This document shows, piece after piece, positions 10,032 through 22,196 of a DNA stretch of 64,000 bases. Numbering within the stretch: position 1 is the first letter of the stretch; each line of letters starts with the position of its first letter. This DNA comes from Agelas oroides (lineage: Eukaryota > Porifera > Demospongiae > Agelasida > Agelasidae), in contig OX422184.1 in NCBI GenBank assembly GCA_949130485.1, forward strand, positions 3,347,204 to 3,411,203, read 5' to 3'. The notes beneath the pieces were generated by a model. It was not told where the DNA came from. It saw only the letters and a list, made by a program, of their open reading frames with translations, and ran no database searches. A program made the translations under genes and the position numbers.

Positions 10032-12069
10032 GTATATTATAGTCTTGTGTGATGTGTAAACCATTTCCAGGTCCATGTGGTAAACAGATCATAGTTTCAT
10101 TCCACAAGGCTCTCCCTGAAAACCCACTGTAAGCAATGTAATGACATGCAGTGACTTGAGAACTAGACTGGGGAAGAACACCAGTGATGTGCCTATGTGT
10201 ACACTACATCATGTGTACACATGCATGACTCATTCAGCATTAAATTTACAAAACCTATTATATACTCAATTAACCTCGAAACTAACTGGCAACACAGAGT
10301 GACTATACGAGACAACCATTATGCCAATATACCATTACACAATTTGTCCAATATGTGATTAGTTTGGTCGAAATTTATTGAGCTCAGTCAGCACATGAGA
10401 CATTGTTGGTCGGTTGTCAGGGTGCTCTTGAATGCAAGCCGTGATCAGTCCATGAATGAACACGGACCTGTCTCGAATTGCTTGCATCATGCTAGGGAGC
10501 CTCTTCTCCATTGGGAATTGCTCCATGGTCACTTCACACACAAGTATTCCATAGCTGTAGACATCCACCTTTGCAGTCTGACGAATTCCCATCTCTCGTC
10601 TGACTTCAGGGGCTGCGTACACAGCTGCACCTGGTCCTGTCGTTTTTGCTTCCATTGTGAGCTTTGCGGAGCCAAAATCTGAGAGCTTAGCTTTCCACTG
10701 GTTGTTGGGTTTAGCCTCTAAGAGAACATTGGCAGAGCTGACATCTCGGTGGATGATTTCACCATGGTGATGACAGTGAAGGTAGTTGAGGGCTGACGCA
10801 ATGTCTTGAACAATATTCAGCTTGCTGGAACCTTCAAGGAGGTTCTTCTCGTATGCCTTTCTAAGTGACATGTCGAGCAATTGTGACAATTAGGGGACCA
10901 TTTTCTGCCTCAATCACAGCAGCTATAAGCATCACCAAGTTGGGATGTCGGATCTGCGCCATGATGCTAATTTCCTTGCGGATGACCTCAATATACTCCG
11001 GCTCTTGAATCATGTCATGGAGACATTTTACTGCCACTCGTTGTCCTCGAAATATGCTCTCCACAACAAACCCCCAAGCTCCGGTGCCAAGAGTCTTCTG
11101 CATGTTGAGAGAGACTTCTTCTCGTGGGACCTCCCAGAAATTGCTCTGGTAGGACTGTTTGGACTGTGGCTGCAAAGCATATTTCTGGACTTGCTGTCTA
11201 AGTGTAGCCAGTTGCTGCATCAACCCCTCTTTTTCACTTTGTATATTGTGTATGAATCGATCTTTCTCAGCTATTTCATGCCTCAATTTCTCTTTTTCGC
11301 TTTGTAAGGCTTGTATGATTTGGTCTTTCTGAACTATCTGCTGCTTCAGCTGTAGCTGTGCTGCCTCAGTAGTTTTGTCTTTCTCTGCTGATTGCCGCAT
11401 AAGGTGGGATATCTACATAAGTTGAAGATACTGTAATAAACTCATCTAGACTGAACAGAACGGAAACTTCGTGCAAAACAACATGAAACCCGGGTTGCAC
11501 ATCACTTAAATGTGCCATATGTTGAAGTGTTTGCAATGATCAAATTGAATTAAGCACGCAATCAAAGTCCCTTTTGAGAGCTGATCAAAGAATCAAGGTA
11601 ACCTCCTAACTGCAAAAATCAACGGATCAAAGATGTGTGGCTACAATTTGACCTTTGAACTACTGAAAATCAAGCAATCAAGAGCTTCAGCAGGGAACAA
11701 TCAAGTGATCAAGTACACTTTTTGCCAATCAAAATTCTTGATCCTGGTTGCAAATGCTTCAACAGTTGACATATAAGTGACTACCCTGTGTTGCACATGC
11801 ACTTTTAGCTTGAACCTAACGAGAATAATACGGTAGTCTCAATATGTCAATATACCTGGTCTTTGTATGTGTCCCGTTCTTGCTGCAGCGATGTAACTCC
11901 TGACTCGCAATGAAGTATCTCATAACTCATTAATTGATCACATCCTTGAGTCTCCAAGTCTTTCTGGAAGACCAAGAAAATTATATCTGGTAAACTTGTC
12001 GCGTGAAGTGTAGATGTCAGGTTGATGTCTGGAGATGTGGCAAATTCCTGAAAAGTTGCCATCCATCCA

Positions 12070-14254
12070 AATGCACAGTCAGGAGCTGAATACCAAACTT
12101 CATTGCAATGCTATCAATATTCCAAGCAACAGACCACTTTGTCTTTTCTTGCCACACATGCAGAATTCTTGCTGTCCTCCTAACATTTAAGAATGTCACT
12201 GTACATTTTGCCAGGCCTTAATGCTGCAAGCAAAACATTTTGTTTGAAAGCCTGGACACAAGGCTAGCACTACTACTGTGTGTGATAATGGAATATAAGC
12301 CAACCTCCACCATCAGCAGTGGGCCAGTGTATATATATAATAAATCAGCTTGAGTAATATAGACAGTACATGCACTGCATCTCGGCCATGTCACCATGTG
12401 AAAATGAGTCTGTATTTTCTATACCTTATTTTGGACATTGTAATTACAGCATGGTATCAGCTCAAGTGATCACAGCATAAAGGACTGCACTTGTCTTGTA
12501 CTACAATGATGGTTGCTTTAACCTGGAGAGGTTACCTGATTGCAGACAATTAAGATAAAGTGATTATAGTGGTTGAGGGGTACCTGAGACTAATCGCATA
12601 AGGCAATGATTGTACAACCAATCTTAACCACTGAACATCGAGGGAGTCACCTGATTCTCCAAGAACTCCATTATAATATTCTTGTTCCCAGCCTCTCACA
12701 CCCCCAGCTCTCATCACTTGCAGTATGAAAAGTGGCCGAGGGTGGTAGCTAACTAGGCTACCATAACAATACAAGCTTTGAAATGCAGTAGTACTAACTA
12801 TAACTTCCTCAAAGATTGCTGTGTAGCTACATACTTAGAGGTTTTTGTTGTTGATCTGCCCTTCAGGCTGAATGTAGTTTCACTACCTTTCTTAGAGATG
12901 TTCAAAGATTCTAGATCTTTTGTTGATCTGCCCTTAGGTTGCTTTAGTCTCTAGAACGAAAAATAAACCTCTCATAGCCAATGTTATCTTTTCAGTTTAT
13001 CTGCAACCAGTGTACCCATGCACTGTGTGGTTAAAGCAACCAATTTGTTTTGCTGCAGTGTACGTCACAAGTCAATACATACCTGGTGAGCAATGCCACC
13101 AAAGGATTTTCTGCGAGTGTCCCTCTGCACTGTATATGAAAATCAGGAAGACAAAGAGCTGACCTCAATAAACCAGCTCTCCACCTGTGATCATAATTAC
13201 TACCAGTATAGTGTAGCAAAACCTGCATGGGCCCATCAAGGCCGGGTTCTGAGCACCACTGCATGGTGTTGGCCTATTACCACTGCTACCATTAGAATAA
13301 CACAGAAAATGGGATTAACACTATGAGCTACTAGTTATGCATGACATATAAAACAGACTGCTCACAGTCATAAAAAGACAAAAGCAATGTAAGGGGGGTA
13401 TACGCATGTGCATGATGTGCCTCACGCAGAGCAGAAATTATGGCAAAGTGTGGTCTTGACAAAGTCGACGATTTTGAGGACGTGAGTGGAGTTACGCGTG
13501 CTGTTCTCTGCCTATCCCATTCACGGGCCGTCAGTGAGCGAAGTGAATCGCTTTGTTTCTGGTGCGCAAGTCTTCTCCTTTCACTGTTGTACTGTCATCT
13601 TTCATCACTTAAATGTTTTCTGTACCTTTGGATGCGTTCTCTGGCCTGGCGTCGTCGTCTCTCCTCTAAGTCTTCCATCGTATCGTGAGCTCAAGCGCAC
13701 CAAGAGGGACATGTGCCGGAGGGTACATAAACTATACGTAAACTCATATACTTCAGTCGTAAACCCGTTACGGACAAACATACATACATACAAACATACA
13801 TACAAGTACAACCTCAGACTAAGGCCCCATAAGCGCCTGCCGCACCCGCACGATTATGTGCCTCACGCTAAGACGTTCGGCAAATATGTTGTGTGCATGT
13901 ACACACAGTTCACACCATGAACGATGAATGTTGCATAAGGCACAAGACTATGTCCACAACAGTATTATAATAGTACTTCATAGTATTGTAGGAGACTTGA
14001 GTATAATCATCAATCTTCTGAAGAGGCCTCAGAAGCAACTAAATGCAATGAGGTGGTATGTCTGCAGAAAACCCTAGCTCACTGGCCACATTCCTGTACT
14101 CAGGCCCCCACAGTCATCATCAAAATTCTAGCTGTCACCGATTATTCCAAATGTGGAGAGTGAAATTTGGCATGAAGATGAACATGATGAAATTTGAGAA
14201 GGATGTCAGCATCTAAATTTCAAAACCTTCCCAAGGGGACCTGCCTGATATATA
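12070..14254. other. Gap inside pseudogene F; no exon recognised
   Basis: I looked for exons 2 and 3 and saw none. A plus-strand ATG at 13441 opens 14 codons ending at a GTGAGTGG donor, but nothing else supports a gene there. Confidence 0.35.
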
Positions 14255-14360
14255 TGTTATAGTTATAGCACAGTGCCAGGGATTTATGGCAGGACAAGGT
14301 TTGCTTACTAAAAGCCATAAATCCCTGGCCACCTGTGCTATAACTATTATATATCCTACC
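14240..14360. repeat. Hairpin MITE-like element
   Basis: Arms near 14255-14296 and 14320-14352 pair almost perfectly (GCCAGGGATTTATGGC against GCCATAAATCCCTGGC, then TATAGCACAG against the matching inverted bases). Spacer about 24 bp. No ORF. Confidence 0.65.
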
Positions 14361-14814
14361 TGATTGGTCCTTTGTGTTATTATTGTAAACACATTTGTAC
14401 ATGTGCAAGTTTTTACAGTAACTTCAAGACTGTTTACACACAGCTGTATATAAAAGCTGTACTATAGTATGGCAATGTAGTGTAGTGTAAACTAATAATA
14501 CATGATCACAGTTAAACCCTACCTGTTGTATAGGCAAAACTATACTAGGTAGAAAACACAAAACAACTTGTTAAAAAAATGCTTGGTTAAACCATGACTA
14601 AAAAAGAGATACTTGAGTAGGCTTCACAGCATTTCATTCTTTTGATTAGCATGGAACACTAGTCATGCAAAATGTCATACGTAACCAAATAATGTACTTG
14701 TACCTAAAAAAAGAATGTGCAATATAAATATAGACAGCCACAGCTAGCTTTGGGTAACATATATTCTATGTACGCAAAATGTCTGACCACAACACGTATA
14801 CTCTAGTGTGCATT

Positions 14815-15150
14815 CTAGATTCTAGTCTCGTGCCCAGCCCACGCGTGCCTCCCGGTGAGAAATGGTCTGGAGAACAGAGTCGAATTTCTTGGGCTTATTT
14901 CCCAAAAGTGGTAAGGACCAATGAGATTGCGAGATCTGTAATTGTTACGTAGCGCTTCCCTTATGACAGAATTTTTTTTATCTCTACTTGAGTATCCGTA
15001 CCTTTTTGAGCGGTTTGGCACAAAATGTTTTGAACATTGCCAGGTGACAGGGTTGCAAAAGTGTGCGCTAGCCCAAGAAATTCGACTTGGTTCACCAGAC
15101 AGTTTCTCCTCGTGAGAGGGTGGGATCTGGGGACGACACTATCTAGATTC
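14815..15150. mobile_element. Interspersed repeat (second copy inverted at 57445-57810)
   Basis: The sequence from TAGTCTCGTGCCCAGCCCAC to the CTATCTAGATTC end matches, in reverse, the segment 57445-57810. Shared landmarks: GGTCTGG next to a GAGAAA run, CAATGAGATTGC, GTAGCGCTTCCC and TCGACTT. The outer parts contain inverted motifs (GGTCTGG...CCAGACAG). No coding capacity, so likely a non-autonomous DNA element. Confidence 0.6.
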
Positions 15151-15794
15151 TACCACCGCAGATCCTTAACAGCTACGTAGGCCCTACCTGCCCTTGTGAT
15201 CCTCACAGCTTCACACTTAGCATTAATATCCACTACTGGGTACAGATCATATCCTGCTTGATAAATGCCTTGAGCTGCAACTCCCTGGGACCTGCCATTC
15301 ACAAAGAAGGTGACCACACCATCATGTGACACCTGCAAGCCCAAACGGTCTCCTTCACGCAAGTCATGTAGGTTTTTAAAACCATATTTCATTCGTGTAG
15401 GACCTGAGTAGCCAACAAGTTTATTCTCAATTGCACTTGGACGAAAGTCTTCCCAGCCAGAATGCCATATGCAGTAGTTTGTAGTACCAGGAGAATGCTG
15501 TGGAACATCACTGTGCTTGATCTTGCTTCCAGCCTTGCACTGCATCACTCCCAGTTTGAGTGTCCCATTCCACCACTCTGTCTCGTAGGATGATATCTCA
15601 ACTTCAAATTCGGTTGTTCCCTTGAGAACTTTGGCTCCATATGCCACACCATAATGACATGGATCAGAGGGGTGTATCCGCTCTGCCTGTAGACCTCTCC
15701 TTCCAGAAATCTTTATATTGTTAGCATGAAATGATTGCCGGAATCCAAACTCAATAGAATTTTTGAGCACAAAAGTTTCTTCAGATGATGCCAT

Positions 15795-16440
15795 TGTTTC
15801 TAGTGGAGTCTTGCTTACTAGAGTAATTCACTATGAACTATAAACCTGCACGCGGACATTAATATAATAGGGGAAATCCCTACCGTGTAGTAGGGCTTAA
15901 TTAGAAATTGGTTGCAGTATTATCATGACAGCACCGAATTAAAACTGCAGTACAATATACCATGCAGTATAGCTATACACATGCATGTTTTTGTTCAGTA
16001 GCATATATACATACATAATTACGAATATAATCATCACTATAAAAGCAAATTGGATATTTTAACCTGCACACTGCGTCATAATTATTCAACTTTGAAACTC
16101 ACTTGCGGTGACTTCCTCACAAATGTTTCATTTTGTGGTGGTAAGATGATATGGCCTCTGGTTGTCTTTATTACTCTCCACCATACCAACTATAATTATA
16201 TAGTACCTGTCTCATCAGTTTGTCTGTAGCCACAGCCCTTTGATGGTCGCAGGTGTGGGAGTCTCTCAACACTAATAGTAAAGTGGTTTAGATCAGATGA
16301 GTATGGTTGTAAGGTGATCTGGGCTGCTTCCTTAGCCTTCTAGCTACCGCACAGGACCATGCATGCATTGTTTTTTTTTTCTCGTTTTTCTGCAACTATC
16401 TTGGTTGCAGAAAAACTAAAAACGTAGTCTCATTCTCAGA
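15795..16440. other. Promoter side of F / 3' flank of E; no gene
   Basis: The first about 40 bp are the conserved upstream leader of the NHR genes. The remainder is AT-rich with no recognisable feature. Confidence 0.4.
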
Positions 16441-16560
16441 AAAATGTAGTCTCATTCTCAGGCCATGCATGAGCACCCACCTGTCTTGGTCTCATTCTCA
16501 GCCGGCCATGCATGAGCACCCACCTGTCTTGAAAAACGTAGTCTCATTCTCAGACCCTTC
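16425..16560. repeat. Patchwork repeat containing pieces of the gene E kinase
   Basis: GTAGTCTCATTCTCAG-like units alternate with two copies (16459-16488, 30 nt; 16504-16531, 28 nt) of a segment identical to gene E coding sequence at 16814-16843. The copies carry the gene-E-specific variant GAGCACCCACC, so they came from E itself, about 300 bp away. The pattern looks like templated insertion during break repair. Confidence 0.75.
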
Positions 16561-16729
16561 TGAAAAAAACTGTGGTTCCAAGACTGGTCTGCAAATAGGG
16601 TATCCATGCACTGTGTGAATACGAATGTTGTCAAACACATAATTTCAAGCATATCTATAGCTACACAGAGTAGCCATAGGAGATAATCATGTGTACATTC
16701 AAACTGCATACAAAAATTGTTTAGATTAG

Positions 16730-19700
16730 CTAGTTTGGTGATTTATTGAGCTCAGTCAGCACATAAGACATTGTTGGTCGGTTGTCAGGGTGCTCTTGCA
16801 TGCAAGCAGTGATCAGGCCATGCATGAGCACCCACCTGTCTTGAACAGCTTGTATCATGCTAGGAAGCCTCTTCTCCATTGGGAATTGCTCCATGGTCAC
16901 TTCACACACAAGTATTCCATAGCTGTAGACATCCACCTTCGCAGTTTGACGGATTCCCATCTCCCGCCTGACTTCAGGAGCTGCATACACAGCTGCACCT
17001 GGTCCTGTAGTTTTTGCCTCCATTGCAAGTTTTGCAGAGCCAAAATCTGAGAGCTTAGCTTTCCACTGGTTGTTGGGTTTAGCCTCTAAGAGAACATTGG
17101 CAGAGCTGACATCTCGGTGGATGATTTCACCGTGGTGGTGAAGGTGAAGGTAGTTGAGGGCTGAAGCAATGTCTCGGAAGATATTCAGCTTGCTGGAACC
17201 TTCAAGGAGGTTCTTCTCATATGCCTTTCTAAGTGACATGTCAAGCAATTCTGTGACCACCAGAGGATCATTTTCTGCATCAATCACAGCAGCTATGAGC
17301 ATCACAAGGTTGGGATGTCGGATCTGTGCCATGATGTCAATTTCCATGCGAATGACCTCCACAAATTCGGGTTCTTGAATCATGTCATGCAGACATTTCA
17401 CTGCCACTTGTTGTCCTCGAAATGTGCCCTCCACGACAAACCCCCAGGCTCCGGAGCCAAGAATCTTCTGCATGTTGAGAAAGACTTCTTCTCGTGGGAC
17501 CTCCCAGAATTTACTCTGGTAGGACGATTCGGATTGTGGTTGTAGAGTATCCCTCTGGGTGTTCTGTCTAAATGTAGCTATCTGTTGTCTCAACCCCTCT
17601 TTCTCACTTTGTAAGCTCTGTATGAACTGATCCATCTCGGCTATCTGTTGCCTCAACCCCTCTTTATCATTTTGTAAGCTCTGTACACAGTGATCTTTCT
17701 CATCTAACTGCTGCCTCAAGCCTTCTTTCTCGCTTCTTACTACCTGTATAAATTGATCTCTCTGCTGCCTGAAGCCCTCTTGTAAACTCTCTATAAACTG
17801 ATCCTTCTCGGCTATCTGTTGCCTCAACCCCGCTTTCTCACTTTGTAAGCTCTGTATGAGTCCATCTTTCTCATCTATCTGCTGCCTCAATCCTTCTTTC
17901 TCACTTCTTACTACCTGTATGAATTGATCTTTCTGCTGCCTGAATCCTTCTTGTAAACTCTCTATCAATCGATCCTGACTGTTGCATAAGAAGTGACACC
18001 TGAATATAGTTGGGAGTGCCAAGATAATATTGTAGCACAGATGTGTCAAGACAAGCATGATAAAAAGTGACCTAAAGTCAAGCCAGTTCTGATTGATGCA
18101 CTATATGCAACAGCAGACTGGAATGGTACCTGTTTTTTGTATCTGTCTTGCTCTTGTCGTAGTTTAGCAATTTCTGACTCACAGTGGAGTTTCTCATCAT
18201 TCATCCTCTGTCGATCATGTCTTTCAGCCTCAAAGTCCTCCTTGAAGACCCTCAACTACACAAGGACGTAAAAAGGACGTGAAAATACCTTTATATAAAG
18301 AAGCACCCTTACTTTCCACAGAAAATCCATCCCAGCCCAAATGAAACACTTTGATGCAAAAGCGTGCGGAACTTTGTTTATGTGATGACATCATGATCGG
18401 ACAGCACAAATGTACTGGGAAAATCAACCAACAGTTGATTGGGAAGATAAGCTCATAGTTGATAATAACAATGAATGAAATGAATAAAAAGTTTGAGTTT
18501 CAATTCACAAATAACACAATCATACAATGTGCTTGTAATGTGTACATTTTGCAAGGAAAGAATGATTTGCACCATGGCCCATGCATGAAAGCTTGAGTCC
18601 TCCTTGTGATGGATATTGTTAATGCATCATCATCTTTAACTGAATATAATGGAAGGTACCACCATGAAAGCTACACTTATGCCAACAATGTCTTCCTCAG
18701 TTAGTCCCTCTTGTTTGGAAAAATATCATGGAAGAATATAACTATGAACCACTGTAGAAACTCTTTTCCTGAAATTAACTTCATGTATATCACAGTGAAG
18801 ATGCTCATATATATAGATTGCAACTAACATCTAACATTCTATAGCCACAGTACTGTTTAGTAAGAACTTCCCTAAAGCTTATCACACTCACACCACAACA
18901 CGAGCTGTGATGAGTATCAGAAGTGGCTAGCTATTACATATTGCATTGTGAGTTAGACGCAATTACCACGTTTAGTAACTGGCTTATACATATAACCATC
19001 TCCAAAATGTGAGCTCTAGAGTGTTCATTGTTTTCGTTGGTGGTACCTACTGTTGTAACGCTATTAACACTCACTTGCTCTCTTAGGACTGCTACTTCTT
19101 CCTTGAGTGCTTGTTCCTAGCATAAGAGAATATAACTGCATTGAGGAGTATCAAACCATGCAGGCTGCAACTCAAGCAAGTATAAGTAGCTATAAGGTGT
19201 ACCTGAGCCACAGTAAGGGCCATACCGATAGGCAATTTCAATGCACCCCATGCACTAATCAATTATTAAGGAATCTGGTATAGACCTCAAGAAGATAGTC
19301 TGGCGTTGCTAGTGTTTTGTGTTTGGACAGATGAACAAGTGGGCACTTGACTACCAGCAAATACCACAGTTATGAAGTACAAATTGTTTGTATGGGTGCA
19401 GATGCAATCTTCATAATGGTAGTACATTAGGTCATACAGCTGTTTTTAGCTCCTACAAAATGCCCTCGCAATGAGACTAGAGATATCACCTTCCACAATC
19501 ATGGCTTGTATGTGTCACAGTGTAGGCTCAGTTAAGATACATGTGCCAAAGTAGGCTTTATGTGGGACACCTTGCTTGTAGAATGGACTGTCACTATAAG
19601 GCTGCACTTGTACTAATATGCATCACAAGTTCTATAAATACTAGTCTATCGAGCTAGACCACCTTCTCTCGCTCGCCGGAAGTTGGGGGTGGGGTTAAGG

Positions 19701-20602
19701 AAAGGCGACCCCGCCCCCAACTTTCGCCAAGAGAGATAAGGTGGTCTAGCTCGATAAATACCTGATAGGTAGCGCTGCTGTCAATTTTCTGCACTGTAAT
19801 AAGGAAATCAGGGATGCAACATCATACAAACTGGCCACTGTTAACAGTAACACTTGTGATCATAAGTGATGTTCCAGTTAACTTAATCATGCCCGACTAT
19901 AAGAAAGGCCAGTAAGCTGGGTCTGAGGGTATTTTATGCACACACATGGGTACAATTTTCTGACCATGCTAGAGCTACTGTAGAGCTCTAGTACTCTACC
20001 ACTACAGGTCGTCAACATCTAGAAGTGAACATACCTGCCCTTGTGATTCTGACAGCTTTGCAATTAGCGTAAATATCCACTACTGGGTATAGATCATATC
20101 CATCTTGGTAAACGTCTTGAGCTGCAACTCCCTGGGACTTGCCATTCACAAAGAAGGTGAGCACACCATCATGTGACACCCGCAAGCCCAAACGGTCTCC
20201 TTCACGCAAGTTTTCTAAGTTTGCACAACCGTATTTCTTTTGTGTAGGACCCGAGTAGCCAACAAGTTTATTGAGGACTCGATGAGATGACCACATGCAA
20301 TACATTTCGGCACCAAGTGAAATTTGTGGAATATTACTGTGCTTGATTTTTCTTCCTGTCTCACACTGCATTACCCCCAGGGTAAGCGTCCCAGCCCACT
20401 TTGTCTTGCAGGATGTGATCTCAACCTCAAATTCAGTTGTTCCCTTTAGAACTTTGGCTCCATACACTACACCACAACCGTACAGTTTTGTCTTCTCTGC
20501 CAGAATCCCATCCTCCGAAATCTTTATATTGTCGGCATAAATGGAATGGAATCCAAACTCAACAGCATTTCTGAGCACAAATGTTTTCTTGGATGATGCC
20601 AT
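16730..20602 (-). CDS. NHR-coiled coil-kinase gene E
   Basis: Exons: 20602-20035, 19793-19762, 19116-19075, 18255-18130 and 17974-16730, giving about 670 residues: NHR 1-189, UBAN-like exon 4, then seven heptad-repeat units (the longest coiled coil in the array; units 1-3 and 4-6 look like one triplet duplicated), then the kinase. The kinase has GSGAWGFV, VAVKCLHD, HRDVSSANVLL, DFGSAKL and AAPEV. Start: ATG of MASSKK; the longer reading needs a GTG. Oddity: relative to siblings, 8 nt are missing right after the usual exon-5 acceptor (CAG|GTGTCAC at 17999), so using it would frameshift; an AG 25 nt further in (GTCAG|GATCG) restores the frame and is my choice. Transcript data would settle this. 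A 110-bp hairpin MITE sits in intron 1. Confidence 0.7.
18130..18255 (-). CDS. Gene E exon 4: UBAN-like coiled coil
   Basis: 42 codons, phase 0 on both sides, acceptor TGTGTAG and donor GTACC. Core VFKEDFEAERHDRQRMNDEK retains Asp-Phe-x-x-Glu-Arg-x-x-Arg, the ubiquitin-contacting pattern of NEMO/ABIN/optineurin UBAN helices. Confidence 0.65.
19647..19756. mobile_element. Hairpin MITE in intron 1 of gene E
   Basis: 110 bp with arms TATCGAGCTAGACCACCTT and its inverted match, continuing inward through TCTCTC and GTTGGGGG/CCCCCAAC. Spacer about 18 bp. No ORF. Confidence 0.75.
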
Positions 20603-20823
20603 TGTTCCCACTGGCTGTTAGTCTTGCTCACTGAACTACAATGTCATTTACTTTGTACAGAATCTACCCCTGTAATACACAAGTCAGAAGCGAACAGCAT
20701 ATCAACCAAATGAATGTAAATGACATTGTAATGTTGTCAGTGATCCACACACGCATAATTAACTTTGTACAAAGACTTCAAATGCAAGGTGAATAATGTG
20801 GGATTCACCAGTTTGTTTTAAGA
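20603..20823 (-). promoter_or_regulatory. Gene E 5' leader, original copy
   Basis: Contains the array-wide AGCAAGACT leader motif about 20-30 nt before the ATG. The block through about 20815 is duplicated, with the first 17 or so codons, at 21224-21495. Confidence 0.5.
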
Positions 20824-21030
20824 CCGTATAGTGGGAAACTTTCGAGGGAGAAAACTTTCATGAATTGGTGGAAAAGACGATTTTCACGGAGAAAACTTTT
20901 GCAGATTGCTTGGTTGTGCCACGCCAAGGGACGCCACGCCACCAAATTTCGCAGAGAAAACTTTCGTGAATAGCCACAAAACCTCGAAATTCGCAAAGGT
21001 TTTCTCCCTTGAAAGTTTCCCGCTGTACGG
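20824..21030. mobile_element. TIR MITE, CCGTATAGTGGGAAACTTTC ends
   Basis: 207 bp. The left end CCGTATAGTGGGAAACTTTC and the inverted right end CCGTACAGCGGGAAACTTTC match at 18 of 20 positions, and similarity continues about 20 bp (GAGAAAAC). Further GAGAAAACTTT motifs recur inside. No coding capacity. Target duplication unclear. Confidence 0.7.
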
Positions 21031-21190
21031 TAGTACTGTTGATTTAAACTCCCTTTGAACACAAGTCTAGCCATCATCGTTCATAGTTCAATACCACCTC
21101 AAGTGGCCATAATTGAATTAACTACAAGACTTATTAGCCACAAACCCTGTCTGATCCACCTATGAAGTCAGTGAGATGCTTACTGTGTTA

Positions 21191-21255
21191 CATTTGTGCT
21201 CAGAAATGCTGTTGAGTTTGGATTCCAAACTCAACAGCATTTCTGAGCACAAATG
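21191..21255. repeat. Perfect 65-bp palindrome made of NHR 5' coding sequence
   Basis: Two 32-bp arms (21191-21222 and 21224-21255) are exact inverted copies around a single T at 21223. The right arm is the beginning of an NHR exon (codons for FVLRNAVEFG), so the left arm is an inverted copy of coding sequence. Confidence 0.9.
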
Positions 21256-21495
21256 TTTTCTTGTTTTCTTGGATGATGCCATGGCTCCCACTGGCTCTTA
21301 GTCTTGCTCACTGAACTACAATGTCATTTACTTTGTACAGAATCTACCCCTGTAATACACAAGTCAGAAGCGAACAGCATATCAACCAAATGAATGTGAA
21401 TGACATAGTAATGTTTTCATTGATCGACACATACATAATTAACTTTGTACCAAGACTCTAAATGCATGGTGAATAATGTGGGACTCACTAGTTCA
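21224..21495 (-). pseudogene. Duplicated 5' end of NHR exon plus leader
   Basis: Nearly identical to 20545-20815: the first codons of gene E exon 1 (with a 9-nt TTTTCTTGT insertion), the ATG context and about 210 bp of upstream sequence. It could act as a second promoter but reads into the palindrome, so it is a broken partial duplication. Confidence 0.75.
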
Positions 21496-21584
21496 TTTTA
21501 ATAGTCACATAAAAGTGTCCCAGATATTAAAACACTACTTTTTCCAGTATGTTATTGCTTGTGAAGTTGTCACAAAGATATAAA

Positions 21585-21915
21585 GCTTTTTCATGTGATG
21601 TCATAACCTTCGAGAATACAAAGAAATCAGAAAACAGCTGCCATGTTGACAAGGAGATGGTAGTTTCTATGACAATCTTGGTGAATGGAAAGAGACACTT
21701 GTAATGCTTCTGGTATGTGTTCACTTGGGAGAACTACCACTGCTTTGTAAGCCAAAACAGGCTAATCTGACACAGACCACTTCGTTTTTGATCAATACTG
21801 CATATTCTGCCATGTATAAAGCTGTACTCCAAGATTGTAGTACAAGCGTTGCTGTGTATGGTTTTGATGACATAAGTGAAAAGGATCTATATACACATAC
21901 ATGCCTGGCCTTAAT
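21585..21915. repeat. Array-associated repeat R1 (copy 1)
   Basis: About 330 bp, clearly homologous to 48255-48560 and partly to 35470-35600 (landmarks TAAAGCTGTACTCCAAGAT, GGTTTTGATGA, GTGAAAAGGATCTA). Short plus-strand ORFs are not conserved in frame. Probably intergenic sequence carried along by tandem duplication, or an unrecognised transposon. Confidence 0.6.
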
Positions 21916-21943
21916 CACATGGTAGTTGTTTAGGGTTCGTATA

Positions 21944-22085
21944 TGTAACAGCATGGTTTGTAGTGCAATTTGGGAATTAATTGCATGAGTAAGGTTTGTA
22001 ATTTCACGAGGCGAAGCCGAGTGAAATTACTGACCTTACGAATGCAATTAATTCCCAAAATTGCACTACAAACCATGCTATTACA
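21944..22085. repeat. Inverted repeat flanking the Crypton (3' side)
   Basis: Arms of about 64 bp (21944-22007 and 22021-22085) pair with few mismatches around the loop GAGGCGAAGCCGA. It lies 110 bp beyond the recombinase stop codon. Confidence 0.85.
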
Positions 22086-22196
22086 TATTAATCATAACAA
22101 CACTGATTATTTACCATCATTCATGTAGCTGAATCAAACATGTGTTTAGATACTATATACACATAATTGCAGGGATATTATAGCATATTAAGTGAG

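Larger units (their letters stand above)
10359..15794 (-). pseudogene. NHR-kinase gene F, decayed
   Basis: Exon 1 (15794-15188) is intact and encodes a 202-codon NHR, about 10 residues longer than its siblings because of an insert around HSGWEDFRPS; it ends at the usual donor (CAG|GTAGGG). Exons 2 and 3 were not found in the 3.2-kb gap. The exon-4 equivalent (about 11853-11968) has lost its AG acceptor, and its core reads DLETQGCDQ where siblings have DFEAERRDR. Exon 5 (11412-10359) has about two heptad-repeat units and a kinase with a 2-bp deletion near 10881-10883, just after LIVT, which frameshifts into a stop; downstream the frame resumes with HRDVSSANVLL and DFGSAKL through the normal end. 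The exons show typical decay, most advanced in the coiled coil. An alternative is a short NHR-only product from exon 1, which cannot be excluded. Confidence 0.8.

Noticed and set aside
13440..13920. Overlapping plus-strand ORFs starting MAKCGLDKV and MELRVLF
   Set aside because: Only an ATG and a possible donor (GAC|GTGAGT) support an exon; nothing continues it.
19205..19246. Possible extra 33-nt exon in gene E (LPIGMALTVAQ before GTACAC), with a relative at 45026-45060
   Set aside because: Equivalent sequences in A and B carry stops or lost donors, and no clear acceptor is present.
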